A DNA stretch of 64,000 nucleotides from CAVWTN01 sp963757945 (GCA_963757945.1 CAVWTN010000002.1:1426001-1490000); one strand, 5' to 3'; positions 43,295 through 52,256 are shown, numbered from the stretch's first letter. Notes: generated by a model not told the origin, from the letters alone. A program made the numbers and translations.

Positions 43295-45678
43295 GCGCGC
43301 GCCCCGAGCGTTTCGTGCGCGCGGAACGGAATGCTGAACGAGAACGCCGTGAACGCGCCCGGCTCCGTGCGGATGCCGATCTCGCCGCCGCATTCCGCGA
43401 CGACGCGCTGCTTGACGACGTCCATGCCGAGGCCGCGTGCGGCCCCGCTCTCGGCGGCGGAAAAGCCGGAGCGGAAGATCAGGCCGAGGATCTCCGAATC
43501 GTCCATCTTGGCGAGCTCAGCGGGCGAGTAGAGGCCCATGCTCGCGGCCCGTGCGCGGATCGCGGAGGGATCGAGCCCGCGCCCATCGTCCGTGAACGCG
43601 AACTCCACGCTGTTCGCGCCGTTCAGCCGCGAGGTCAGCACGAGTTTCCCTTCGCGGGGCTTGCCGAGGCGCACGCGTTCGGCGGCGGTCTCGATCCCGT
43701 GCGCCATGCTGTTGCGCGCGAGTTGCGAGAGCACGTCCTCGACCGCGGGGCGCAGCGCCTCGGGGATCGAGGCTTCATCGAAGCCGCTCGTCTCGAGCGT
43801 CGCGGCCTTTCCGAGGCGCTTGCCCAAATCGGCGACGAGCGCACGAATCGCGTCGGAGACCGGCGTGCCGGAAGCCGCGCTCGGCGCAGAGGCCCCCTTC
43901 GGCGCGGCCGCCGGACCGCCGCGCAGCGCCGGAAACTTCTCGAGCACGGCCGCAAGTTCGTCGAGGTCGGCTTGAAACGCGCCGTTCGCGATGACGACCG
44001 CGAGGAAATCGTCGCCGCCGAGGGTCGGCCGCGCGCGAAGCTCGGCGAGCTTCGCCTCGAACGATTCCGCAAGCTTCTGAAAGTGCTCGAGGCCTAGGTA
44101 CGCGGCGTTCCCCTTGATGCTGTGCACGGACCGGAAGATCGCATTGAGGCGCTTGCGCAGCGCATCTTGCTGGGAGTTTCCCGGCGCGAAATCCTCCGCG
44201 CGCAGCGATTCGTTGATGACGCGCGTGTGCTCGCGCGCCGCATCCAGGAAGTCGCCGAGGGCGGCGCCTTCGACGTGCAGCGCGGCGAACAAGAACTCGA
44301 TCTGACGTTCCTTGCGGCGTTCGGATTCCGCGAGTTCGCGCTGGAACGTCACGCGCTCGGAGACGTCGGCGATCGCCACGAAGACCCCGCTGACTTTCTC
44401 GCCGTCGAGGATGCGCCGGAACGAGAACGACAGGATCTTCGTGCGCAGGCCGCCGGCCTCCGCGGGGAAGCTCACTTCCAGCTCGTCATAGGGGTTCACG
44501 CGCAGGACCGTGCGCTCGCGGTGAGACCCGTCGAAGAGCAGCGGGAGAAACTCGCGCCCGGCGCGCTCCATCCGCTCGGTGATCCGCCCGTGCAGCACAT
44601 CGATCAGGTTTCTCCCCGCGATCTCCTGCGCTTCGAGCATCTCGCCGAGTGCACGCGAATAGTGCGGGCCGATGTTGAACTCGGGATCGAGCAGCAGCAG
44701 TCCGTCGCTGGCCGTCTGCATGATCAGGTCCGCGCCGCGCTTCTCGCGTTCGAGATCGCGCGCGTAGCGGGAGACCTGCACTTGTCCGGCGCGCAGCCGC
44801 AACAGCAGGCCGCCGACGATCGCGATGAAGCTGACGCCCGCGGCGATGAAGAACCGCAGCCGGACGGCGTTCATCGCTTCGGCGGAGCGTGCGGCTGCAT
44901 CCTCGATCGCGCTCGAGAGCGCGTTGGCATTCTCGAACAGCCGTGCGTTCGTGTCGAGCGCGTAGGTCGTCGCGGCATCGATCGCCGCCGGATTATCGTG
45001 CGTCGCCGCGATGCGATCGATGCGGCGCTTGAGTTCGGTCCAGGTCGCGTTGCCTTCTTCGATCAGCGCGATCGCCGCCGGGTCGGTCGTGCGCATGACG
45101 GTGACTTCGGCTGAAGCCGAGTCGCGCGTTTGCCCGCCGTTGCGAAGCGCATCCTGAGACGAATCGAAGATCTCGGCCGCCTCGAAGAGCTCGCCCCGGG
45201 CCGCCGCGGCCGTCGTGTGATTGTGGGCTGCCGCCTGCAACAGGACGAGATCCTTGGCGATGCGCTGCGTGAGCGTGCGCTGGCGCGCGGCGGTGGTGAT
45301 GCTCACGACGTTCGCCGCCTGCAGCTCGGCGATCTGCGCGTTTTGGCGCACGACGCCGAAGATCGAGAGCGCAAACCCCACGCTTCCAAGCAGGATCAGA
45401 AGCACGATCGCGGCGGCGCCGGCCGTTACGGCCGGCCCCTTCGCCCCAGTCGCCTTGCTTGCGGACGTCTTTGCCGCCGGTGCTTTCGCCGCGCGCGTCT
45501 TGGCTGTGGGTGTTTTGGCGGCGGGTGCTTTGGCGGCGGGTGCTTTGGCCGCAGCAGCTTTATCCGCAGGAGCTTTATCCGCGGGTGCCTTGGCCGCGGC
45601 GGCTTTGGCCGCGGGCGCGCCGGCGGCGGGTGCCTTGGCGGCCGGCCGCTTGAAGGCGGGGAGCTTGAGCTTTTTCAT
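43291..45678 (-). CDS. CheA-like hybrid sensor kinase (PilJ-type sensor, PAS, Hpt, HATPase) with K/A/P repeat tail
   Basis: 795 residues. Residues 11-80 are fourteen 5-residue units of APAAK type, a cytoplasmic histone-H1-like tail. Membrane helix 1 (about 85-110) and helix 2 (about 270-292) bracket a periplasmic sensor with the PilJ/NarX-like motif ARQRTLTQRIAKDLVLLQ. A PAS domain follows, then an Hpt domain with H519 in SVHSIKGNAAYLG, and a CheA-type ATPase (LARNSMAHGIE, DDGRGLD, GLGMDVVKQRV). The CheW-like P5 domain of CheA is absent, so it is not a chemotaxis array kinase. It lies between a binding-protein gene (5 bp upstream) and its CheY partner. Confidence 0.88.
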   Translation of the reverse strand: MKKLKLPAFKRPAAKAPAAGAPAAKAAAAKAPADKAPADKAAAAKAPAAKAPAAKTPTAKTRAAKAPAAKTSASKATGAKGPAVTAGAAAIVLLILLGSVGFALSIFGVVRQNAQIAELQAANVVSITTAARQRTLTQRIAKDLVLLQAAAHNHTTAAAARGELFEAAEIFDSSQDALRNGGQTRDSASAEVTVMRTTDPAAIALIEEGNATWTELKRRIDRIAATHDNPAAIDAATTYALDTNARLFENANALSSAIEDAAARSAEAMNAVRLRFFIAAGVSFIAIVGGLLLRLRAGQVQVSRYARDLEREKRGADLIMQTASDGLLLLDPEFNIGPHYSRALGEMLEAQEIAGRNLIDVLHGRITERMERAGREFLPLLFDGSHRERTVLRVNPYDELEVSFPAEAGGLRTKILSFSFRRILDGEKVSGVFVAIADVSERVTFQRELAESERRKERQIEFLFAALHVEGAALGDFLDAAREHTRVINESLRAEDFAPGNSQQDALRKRLNAIFRSVHSIKGNAAYLGLEHFQKLAESFEAKLAELRARPTLGGDDFLAVVIANGAFQADLDELAAVLEKFPALRGGPAAAPKGASAPSAASGTPVSDAIRALVADLGKRLGKAATLETSGFDEASIPEALRPAVEDVLSQLARNSMAHGIETAAERVRLGKPREGKLVLTSRLNGANSVEFAFTDDGRGLDPSAIRARAASMGLYSPAELAKMDDSEILGLIFRSGFSAAESGAARGLGMDVVKQRVVAECGGEIGIRTEPGAFTAFSFSIPFRAHETLGARA
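45439..45648 (-). repeat. Fourteen 15-bp tandem repeats encoding APAAK-type pentapeptides
   Basis: On the minus strand this stretch encodes residues 11-80 of the sensor kinase as RPAAK, APAAG, APAAK, AAAAK, APADK twice, AAAAK, APAAK twice, TPTAK, TRAAK, APAAK, TSASK and ATGAK. Lysine recurs every fifth position with one exception. Such repeats are prone to slippage, so length may vary between strains. Confidence 0.85.
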
Positions 45679-45683
45679 TCAGT

Positions 45684-46907
45684 TCAGCGCTCGCTGAGCG
45701 TCCAGGGGACAGCCGGATAGATCGCCTGCACTTCAGCCCAACGCTTGGGGTAGACGGTGTAGAGTTTCCCGTTCTGGACTTGGACCGTCACGTTCGACTT
45801 GTACACGTTCGAGCCGCGCTGGTCGAACTTGAGCAGCCCGAAGAACGTGACGACGTCGACGTCGGCGATCGCGTCGCGCAGGTCCGGCCCGGCGAGCGAG
45901 CGCGTCTTGCGCAGCGCGTATTGGAACGCGAGGCAGCCCGCCGTCGCTTGCGCCGCGATGTACGAGGGCGCGTGGCCGTACGCGGCCTGATACGCTTTCG
46001 CGTAGTCCTTTGCCGACGAGATGAAGCCTGGCTCGCCTTCGTAGCCGACGGCGTCCGACCACTGCACGCTGCTGTAGAGGCCGTTGGCGTCGTTCCCGAG
46101 CGCCTGGCGGAAGCCCAGCACGTCGGGCCCGATCGCGTAGCCGTAGAGCTTCGCGCCGACGCCCTGCTTCTTGAGCTCCTTGGTGAACGCGATCGCGTCC
46201 TCGACGTGCCCCGCGTTGAGCACGATGTCGGGCTTCGCGGCCTTGAGCTGGCCCACGACCGATTCGATGTCGGATCCGTCGGGCGCGTACACGCCGCTAT
46301 ACGTCACTCTGATGCCGTGGTTGTTGGCGGATTCGATCGCGCCGCGCCGGACGTCGAGCGAGAACGCATCGTTGGAGACGGCGATCGCGAGCGTCGCGGG
46401 CCTGGGCGTGCGCTTCGAAGCGAACTCGATCAACCCGACCAGACGTTTCGTCGCGGGCGAAAGCGTCGAGAACGTGTAGCGGTAGCCCTGATTGTTGATC
46501 GAATCCGCGGCGCCGCTGCTGTTGAGCATCGGGATCGAGCGCCGTTCGACGATCGGTGCCGCGGCGATCGTGTGCGCCGAGCTGTAAGGCCCGAGGATCG
46601 CGGTGACGTGATCCTCGTCGATCAACCGCTGTGTGAGCGCGGCCGTATTCTTTGCATTGGACTCGTTGTCGTAATACTTGATTTGGACCTTATAGGTCTT
46701 CCCGCCGACCCGCAGGCCGCCGTGCGAGTTGACGTAGTTTTGCCAGAGGTCCTGGCCCTCTTGGACGTCTTTCCCTTCGTTCGAGAGCGAGCCGCTCAGC
46801 GAGAGCGGCGAGCCCAGGACAATCGTGCCGTCGTCGGCCCGGGCGGGCAGCACGGCCGCCCCGAGCGAGAGGGAAACGAGAAGAGTCAAGGCGGCGAATC
46901 GGCGCAT
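45684..46907 (-). CDS. Type I periplasmic binding protein (branched-chain amino acid/amide type), orphan
   Basis: About 407 residues from ATG 46907 (an in-frame ATG at 46937 adds 10 residues). The signal peptide ends PARAD; mature sequence IVLGSPLSLSGSLSNEGKDV, VTAILGPYSSAHTIAAAPI and IPMLNSSGAADSIN fits Peripla_BP_6 (LivJ/UrtA/AmiC-like). No Liv permease or ATPase genes are adjacent. Instead its stop is 5 bp from the start of the sensor kinase gene, followed by a CheY-like regulator, suggesting that it presents a ligand to the kinase rather than to a transporter. Confidence 0.87.
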   Translation of the reverse strand: MRRFAALTLLVSLSLGAAVLPARADDGTIVLGSPLSLSGSLSNEGKDVQEGQDLWQNYVNSHGGLRVGGKTYKVQIKYYDNESNAKNTAALTQRLIDEDHVTAILGPYSSAHTIAAAPIVERRSIPMLNSSGAADSINNQGYRYTFSTLSPATKRLVGLIEFASKRTPRPATLAIAVSNDAFSLDVRRGAIESANNHGIRVTYSGVYAPDGSDIESVVGQLKAAKPDIVLNAGHVEDAIAFTKELKKQGVGAKLYGYAIGPDVLGFRQALGNDANGLYSSVQWSDAVGYEGEPGFISSAKDYAKAYQAAYGHAPSYIAAQATAGCLAFQYALRKTRSLAGPDLRDAIADVDVVTFFGLLKFDQRGSNVYKSNVTVQVQNGKLYTVYPKRWAEVQAIYPAVPWTLSER

Positions 46908-47040
46908 AAGCAAGTGAAGCCCCCGCAGTCTTTGCAATACAGTCCATCCTTAAATCGGCGGCCCAGGGGCCGGTCCTTAGTGGGCCGCTTGAGGGGCCCG
47001 TCACAATTCGATCCCGCAGCGAGCGCCTGCCGAGGGCTGT

Positions 47041-47069
47041 TTGACGGACCTGCCGGGCTGTGCGATAAT
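47041..47069 (+). promoter_or_regulatory. Sigma70-type promoter of rhlE
   Basis: TTGACG at 47041-47046, an exact 17-bp spacer and GATAAT at 47064-47069 form the best promoter in the window. Transcription would begin near 47076, giving a leader of about 55 nt before ATG 47132. The rest of the gap 46938-47131 holds only GC-rich imperfect repeats around 46955-47000. Confidence 0.7.
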
Positions 47070-47131
47070 GACGCGTTACCCAGCGTGATCGTTCGTTCTG
47101 AGCGTTCTGTTGCGCGCTCTAGTAAAGACGG

Positions 47132-48454
47132 ATGATCTTGTTGACGTTTGACTCCCTTGGTCTGCGACCGGCGCTGCTGCGCGCGGTCCGCGAGATCGGC
47201 TTCACCGAACCTACGCCCGTGCAGGCGGCCGCCATACCCCCGGCTCTCGAGGGTCGCGACATCATCGCGAGCGCCGCGACGGGCAGCGGAAAATCAGCGG
47301 CCTTCGGACTGCCGCTGCTGCAGGCGCTCGCCGAGCTTCCGCGGGGGAAGACCCGCGCCTTGATCCTCGCGCCGACGCGGGAACTCGCCGTGCAGATCAC
47401 GGCCCATCTCAGCGCGCTCGCCGCGCACAGCGGCGTGCGCATCGCCGCGGTGTACGGCGGCGTCGGCTTCGGTGGGCAAGTGGGGGCATTCAAACGGGGC
47501 ACCGACATCATCGTCGCGACGCCCGGCCGCCTGCAAGATCATCTCACGCAGCGCACGGCCTCGCTGGACGACGTCTCGTTCCTGGTGATCGACGAAGCGG
47601 ATCGCATGTTGGACATGGGTTTCTTGCCGGCCGTCCGCCGCATTCTGAAGCTCTTGACCGGGAAGCGGCAGACGATGCTGTTCTCCGCGACGATCTCGCC
47701 TGAGATCGCGAAACTCGCCGGGCAGTTCATGCACGATCCCGTGCGCATCGATCTCGCCCCCGCGAAGGGCCCCGCCGTCGGCATCACCCAGACGATCTAC
47801 GCCGTCGATCAATCGCGCAAGAGCGACCTGCTGGTCGAGCTTCTCAAGGACAACACGATCTACAGCGCGATCGCGTTCACGCGCACGAAGGCGCGCGCGG
47901 ACCGCTTGTTCGCGCATTTGCAGAAGCACAGCGTCACGGTGGAACGGATTCACAGCAACCGTTCGCAGGCGCAGCGCGGGCGCGCGATCGAGGAGTTCAA
48001 GCGCGGGAAATACCGCGTCCTCGTCGCGACGGACATCGCCTCGCGCGGCATCGACATCGTGGAGCTCGGCCACGTCGTGAACTACGACGTGCCGATGGTC
48101 CCCGAAGATTACGTCCATCGCGTCGGCCGCACCGCGCGCGCCAATGCGACCGGCAACGCGATCACGTTCGTCGCGCACGATGAAGAGAAATACTTCGCGC
48201 AGATCGAACGCTCGCTCGGCAAACGCCTGGACCGCTCGAAAACCCCGGAACTCCCGGCCGTCGCCGCCTTGCCGGCGCAAACGCAGCGTACGACGGAGCC
48301 GGCGCGAGCGAGCGGCGCCTTCGAGCGGCCTCGTTCCAGTACCGCGTATCGCAACGGCGGCGCATCGTTCCAGAAGCCGGCCGGCTTCCGCCGCGGCGCC
48401 GACCCCGCAACCTCGAGCGCCCCCGCCGGCCGCCGCCGTAGAAAGGCCCAATAG
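47132..48454 (+). CDS. rhlE: DEAD-box RNA helicase RhlE
   Basis: 440 residues. Q motif FTEPTPVQAAAIPPAL, motif I ATGSGKSAAF (usually AQTGTGKT), motif Ia PTRELAVQ, motif II IDEADRMLDMGF, motif III SATIS, motif VI HRVGRTARA. The C-terminal 60 residues are basic and Pro/Ser/Arg-rich (ending PAGRRRRKAQ), typical of RhlE RNA-binding tails. It remodels structured RNA in cold adaptation, ribosome assembly or mRNA decay. A clear sigma70-like promoter lies 60-90 bp upstream. Confidence 0.93.
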   Translation: MILLTFDSLGLRPALLRAVREIGFTEPTPVQAAAIPPALEGRDIIASAATGSGKSAAFGLPLLQALAELPRGKTRALILAPTRELAVQITAHLSALAAHSGVRIAAVYGGVGFGGQVGAFKRGTDIIVATPGRLQDHLTQRTASLDDVSFLVIDEADRMLDMGFLPAVRRILKLLTGKRQTMLFSATISPEIAKLAGQFMHDPVRIDLAPAKGPAVGITQTIYAVDQSRKSDLLVELLKDNTIYSAIAFTRTKARADRLFAHLQKHSVTVERIHSNRSQAQRGRAIEEFKRGKYRVLVATDIASRGIDIVELGHVVNYDVPMVPEDYVHRVGRTARANATGNAITFVAHDEEKYFAQIERSLGKRLDRSKTPELPAVAALPAQTQRTTEPARASGAFERPRSSTAYRNGGASFQKPAGFRRGADPATSSAPAGRRRRKAQ

Positions 48455-48617
48455 CTGCCGCGGCCGGCCGCCCCGCACACCGCACAAGACCGAATGCTGC
48501 CCGTGCCGAACATATGTTCATATTGAGAAGCGCGCGGTGTGCGCGAGGCAGCACTAAGGCGGCGCGTGCCGTAGCGTCGAATGTCGAGATTCGCGCCCTA
48601 CACTAAAGGCTCTCGCA

Positions 48618-49139
48618 ATGCACATCGCCCTCAAGACGCCGCTCGTTCTCGTCACCGACGACGACCTCGTGCGCACCACGCGTGATAATCCCGGCTACCG
48701 CTTCGAACGCGAGGAAGACGGCAGAATCATCGTGAGTCCGACACACACCGGCGGAAGCGCAAAGAGCCTCGAAGCGGCCGTGCAACTCTACGCGTTCGCT
48801 AAGCGGGCCGGTGGAAAGGCGTTCGATTCCAGCGGCGGTTTCGCGATCGGACCGCTGCAGCGCATGTATTCACCCGACGCCGCATGGGTGAGCCAACCGC
48901 GTATCGATGCGCTCACACCGCTCGAGCGATCGGGCTTCTGGCCGTTGAGCCCGGATGTCGCCGTCGAAGTAAGGTCCGAGAGCGACGACTTCCGTGACAT
49001 CGTCGCCAAGATCGAGCACTACATCGAGCGCGGGAGCGCCTACGCCGTGGCGATCGATCCCGTATCGCGCGAGGTCGTTCAACTCGGCGCCGCGCCGGCG
49101 GATCTCGCGCTCGATTTCGATGTCATCATCGACCCATAG
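48618..49139 (+). CDS. Uma2-family (DUF820) PD-(D/E)XK nuclease-like protein
   Basis: 173 residues. RFEREEDGRIIVSPTHTGG, the SPDAAWVS motif, then DVAVEVRSESDDFRDIVAKI and GSAYAVAIDP give the restriction-endonuclease-like core common to Uma2 proteins (D in SPDAAW, E in AVEVRS). The cellular role of the family is unknown; copies are numerous in cyanobacteria and other phyla and are often mobile. The gene stands alone after rhlE, with a REP-like sequence after it, consistent with an accessory spot. Confidence 0.88.
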   Translation: MHIALKTPLVLVTDDDLVRTTRDNPGYRFEREEDGRIIVSPTHTGGSAKSLEAAVQLYAFAKRAGGKAFDSSGGFAIGPLQRMYSPDAAWVSQPRIDALTPLERSGFWPLSPDVAVEVRSESDDFRDIVAKIEHYIERGSAYAVAIDPVSREVVQLGAAPADLALDFDVIIDP

Positions 49140-49163
49140 CCGAGAGTCAGGGAAAACGCCGTC

Positions 49164-49186
49164 GCCCTGAGCTTGCCGAAGGGTGC
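49164..49186. repeat. REP-like imperfect palindrome
   Basis: GCCCTGAGCTTGCCGAAGGG followed by TGC resembles the dispersed CCCTGAGCTTGTCGAAGGG type repeat seen in many GC-rich genomes. Outer CCCT/AGGG pair around an AGCTTGCC core. Only one copy is present in the window, so its repeat status is judged from resemblance alone. Confidence 0.4.
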
Positions 49187-49216
49187 GCCGGTCGCAATGT
49201 AGGAGAACGGAACGTC

Positions 49217-49921
49217 ATGCGAATCCCGCGCCGTCGCGTCTTGGCCGTCCTCGTATCGCTGTTGCAATTCGCCCAAGCGAATCCGGCGTTCGCCGCGAAG
49301 GCAGCCGGGGCCGGATCGAGCAACACCGGCGCGTCGCCGCGGCAGGCCGCGACGAATTTTCTTCGCCCAGGCCGCGCGTTGCGCATCGAACGAACGAACC
49401 TCGCCGGGGATCTCGCGGTCGTGCGGTTCTCGGGAGCTGCGATGGAGGGCGATGACGGCTGGAACGGCGTGCTTCTGATCCAGCGCTTTCCCTTCGGCTG
49501 GCAGATCGTCGACCTTCTCGCCGCCGATTGCTCGCTATCCGCGAGGCATCTTCCGCGGGCGACCGTCAAGCAACTGAGCGCCGGCATTCCCCTCGCGCAT
49601 GCGGCAAGCTCGGACGCACGCTGCAGCTACGTCCCGGATCGTGGACCTGTGCGTGACATCGTGGCGATTCGCAGCCTCCATCGTGGATCGTACATCGTGG
49701 AGCGGGTGCGCGTCGTCGGGGACTACGCGGCCTTCGACTGGTTCCTGCCGGGCGGCGGGGAATCGGCGCTGGCGAGGCGAGGGAGCGCGTGGATCGCGGT
49801 CACGTCCGGAGGAGGCGTCTTCGGCGCTTCCGATCTCGTCGCGAAAGGCATACCGCGCGCGGCTGCATGCGAGCTGCTAGCCGCCGACAATCCCGATCGG
49901 CACAGCGCCGCCTGCAAATAA
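49217..49921 (+). CDS. Secreted protein of unknown function with internal duplication
   Basis: 234 residues. GGAGAACGG upstream of ATG 49217 is a good ribosome site. A signal peptide (RVLAVLVSLLQFAQANPAFA) precedes two related halves: each has a GD(L/Y)A(V/A) strand, a WNGVLLIQR or WIAVTSGGG strand and an ending ATVKQLSAG or LVAKGIPRAA helix. Cysteines C105, C130, C218 and C233 (approximate numbers) could form disulfides. No family is recognised. Probably periplasmic. Confidence 0.65.
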   Translation: MRIPRRRVLAVLVSLLQFAQANPAFAAKAAGAGSSNTGASPRQAATNFLRPGRALRIERTNLAGDLAVVRFSGAAMEGDDGWNGVLLIQRFPFGWQIVDLLAADCSLSARHLPRATVKQLSAGIPLAHAASSDARCSYVPDRGPVRDIVAIRSLHRGSYIVERVRVVGDYAAFDWFLPGGGESALARRGSAWIAVTSGGGVFGASDLVAKGIPRAAACELLAADNPDRHSAACK

Positions 49922-49937
49922 GCGCCGGCGAGCCGCG

Positions 49938-50585
49938 TCAGAGCGCCTGGCCGCCGACCGGTGCGCGCAGGTCGGCGAGGTGCTCCGTGTGGCAGGCTTC
50001 GACGAGGTGCAGCCGCCCCTCGGTGCGCTCGATGCGCGCGAACGCGGCGTTCTCGACCGGCATCTGCCAGAAATCGTCGAGCGGACGCGCCTCGAGCGCG
50101 AGCAGCGCCACGCGCACGACGGCGTCGTGCGTGACGACGAGCAGTTCCTCATCGGGCCGTGCGAGGACGCTCGCCGCGAATGCATCCCAGCGGGCGGCGA
50201 CTTCCGGGAGCGTCTCGCCGTTCTCGAAGGAGACGCGCGCCGGATCTTCGCGCCATTGGCGATAGCGCTCGGCGTCGTTGCGCGCGAGCTCCTCGCGGTA
50301 CCGGCCTTCCCACGTGCCGTGCCCGATCTCGATCAGGCGCTCGTCGGTTTCGACGGCGAGATCCAAACGCGTCGCGCTGAACTGCGCGGTCGCGGTGCAG
50401 CGCAACAGCGGGCTCGAGAGCACGCGCGCCGGCACAGATTCATCGCGGGCGAGACGCTGCACGAAATACTCGGAGAGCGCGATCCCCTGGCGAACGCCGA
50501 GCGCGGAGAGGGCCGATTCCAACCGTCCTTGGTAGCGCCCGGCGACGTTCCACGTCGTCTCGCCGTGGCGCGCGAGGTAGATCAC
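49938..50585 (-). CDS. Histidine phosphatase superfamily protein, possible phosphoserine phosphatase
   Basis: 215 residues. RHGETTWN at the N-terminus supplies the phosphohistidine; IEIGHGTWEGR and VVTHDAVVR supply the other catalytic residues, so this is a cofactor-independent GpmB/CobC-like enzyme. Its start overlaps the serA stop by 4 bp. Metal-independent phosphoserine phosphatases of this superfamily are known, and the coupling with serA makes that activity likely here. A phosphoglycerate mutase or cobalamin phosphatase cannot be ruled out. No SerB-type HAD gene is visible in the window. Confidence 0.85.
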   Translation of the reverse strand: MIYLARHGETTWNVAGRYQGRLESALSALGVRQGIALSEYFVQRLARDESVPARVLSSPLLRCTATAQFSATRLDLAVETDERLIEIGHGTWEGRYREELARNDAERYRQWREDPARVSFENGETLPEVAARWDAFAASVLARPDEELLVVTHDAVVRVALLALEARPLDDFWQMPVENAAFARIERTEGRLHLVEACHTEHLADLRAPVGGQAL

Positions 50586-52186
50586 GGCAATTCGATCGCC
50601 CGAACGCTGTGGATCCCGGGGATCGAGCGCAGCCGCTCGAGCGTCGCGTGGTCCGCGCGCCGGTCGGTCGCGAGTACCATGATCGCGTTCCCGCCCTCTT
50701 TGACGCGCGACACTTGCATCGTCGAGATGTTGACCTGGCCTTCACCGAGGATCGTGCCGACTTTGCCGATCATGCCGGGCACGTCGCGGTGCTCCGTGAT
50801 CAGCATCGCTCCGGTCGGCACCGTCTCGATCTCGTAATCGTCGATCGCGATGATGCGCGGCCCCGCGGCGCCGGCGGTCCCGGCGATCGAGGTCCCGCCG
50901 CCCTCGACGCGGATCACGGAGGAATAGGCTCCGGCATTCTCGGCGGTGCGCACGTCGACGTGCACGCCGAGCTCCGCGGCGATCGCGGGCGCGTTCACGA
51001 TCGAGACGCGCCGGTCCGTCGTCATTTGCAAGAGGCCGCTCAGGAACGCCGTGATCAAGGGCGCGCTGTCGTATTCCGCGAGCTTGCCCTGCACGATGAA
51101 CGCGAACTGCGGCAGCGCGCTTTCGCTTGCGATCTGGGGATAGAGGCGGCCGATGCGATACGCCAAATCGATGAACGGCCGCTGCCGTTCGGCATCGGGG
51201 CCGGTGGCGATCGGCGCGTTGACCGCGGCCGCGGCAGGCCCGCCGAGCAAGACGCTCGCGACGTCGTTCGCAAGCTCGATCGCGATCCGCTCGAGCGCTT
51301 CGTGCGTCGAGCCGCCGAGATGCGGCGTGGCGATCACCTTCGGATGGCGGTGGAGCTTGGCGCCCGTGCCGTCCGGCGGCGGCGGCTCCTTGGCCACGAC
51401 GTCGATCGCGGCGCCCGCGATCGTGCCGGCGTCGAGCGCGGCGAGCAAGGCGGCCTCGTCGATGACGCCGCCGCGCGCGCAATTGATCAAGAGCGCCTTC
51501 GGCTTCATCAGCGCGAGTTGCGGCGCACCGATCATCCCTACCGTTTGATTCGAGAGCGGGACGTGCAGCGTGACGATGTCCGCATGCGCGAGCAGCTCAT
51601 CGAGCGGGACGAGCTGTGCGCCGAGCGATGCCGCGCGCGCCTGCGAGATGAACGGATCGTGCGCGAGCAGCTTCATGCCGAACGCGGCGGCGCGCGTCGC
51701 GACGGCTCCGCCGATCCGTCCCAGGCCCACGATGCCGAGCGTCTTGTGCGCGAGCTCCGACCCGATGAAGGGCTTGCGCTCCCAACGGCCCGCACGAATC
51801 GAAGCTACCGCGTCCGCGGTGAAACGCGCGAGCGACAGCATCAGCGCGAACGTCTGCTCCGTCGCGGCGAGCGTGTTCGCGCCCGGCGTGTTGAGCACGA
51901 CGATCCCGGCCTCGGTCGCGGCCGGGACGTCGATCGCGTCGACGCCGACGCCGGCGCGCGCCACGACGGCGAGCTTCGGTGCGAACCCGAGCAGCGCGCG
52001 GTCGACGCGCGTTTCCGAGCGTACGATCAGGCCGTCGGCATCCTCGAGCGCGGATTCGAGCGCCGCGTGCGGCTTGCCGACGACCGAGACGATCTCGATG
52101 CCGGCCTCGCGCAGCACCGAGAGGCCGCTCTCGGCGAACGGTTCGGCGACGACGACGCGAACGGAGGAAAGGCGCGTGCCGTTCAT
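50582..52186 (-). CDS. serA: D-3-phosphoglycerate dehydrogenase (long, ACT-domain type)
   Basis: 534 residues from ATG 52186 (a GTG at 52213 is also in frame). NAD-binding GLGRIGGAVATRAAAFGM, NCARGGVIDEAAL with the substrate Arg, ATPHLGGSTHEAL with the catalytic His; an intervening ASB domain; and a C-terminal ACT domain (DVPGMIGKVGTILGEGQVNI). It oxidises 3-phosphoglycerate in the serine pathway and is probably serine-feedback regulated through ACT. The histidine phosphatase downstream and glyA elsewhere in the window complete a serine-to-glycine route. Confidence 0.95.
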   Translation of the reverse strand: MNGTRLSSVRVVVAEPFAESGLSVLREAGIEIVSVVGKPHAALESALEDADGLIVRSETRVDRALLGFAPKLAVVARAGVGVDAIDVPAATEAGIVVLNTPGANTLAATEQTFALMLSLARFTADAVASIRAGRWERKPFIGSELAHKTLGIVGLGRIGGAVATRAAAFGMKLLAHDPFISQARAASLGAQLVPLDELLAHADIVTLHVPLSNQTVGMIGAPQLALMKPKALLINCARGGVIDEAALLAALDAGTIAGAAIDVVAKEPPPPDGTGAKLHRHPKVIATPHLGGSTHEALERIAIELANDVASVLLGGPAAAAVNAPIATGPDAERQRPFIDLAYRIGRLYPQIASESALPQFAFIVQGKLAEYDSAPLITAFLSGLLQMTTDRRVSIVNAPAIAAELGVHVDVRTAENAGAYSSVIRVEGGGTSIAGTAGAAGPRIIAIDDYEIETVPTGAMLITEHRDVPGMIGKVGTILGEGQVNISTMQVSRVKEGGNAIMVLATDRRADHATLERLRSIPGIHSVRAIELP

Positions 52187-52256
52187 GGCGTGAAAGGGGG
52201 CGGCGTTATGCACGCGCGGGGAACTCGGGGAGACATCATCGATCCTTGCTGGAGCC

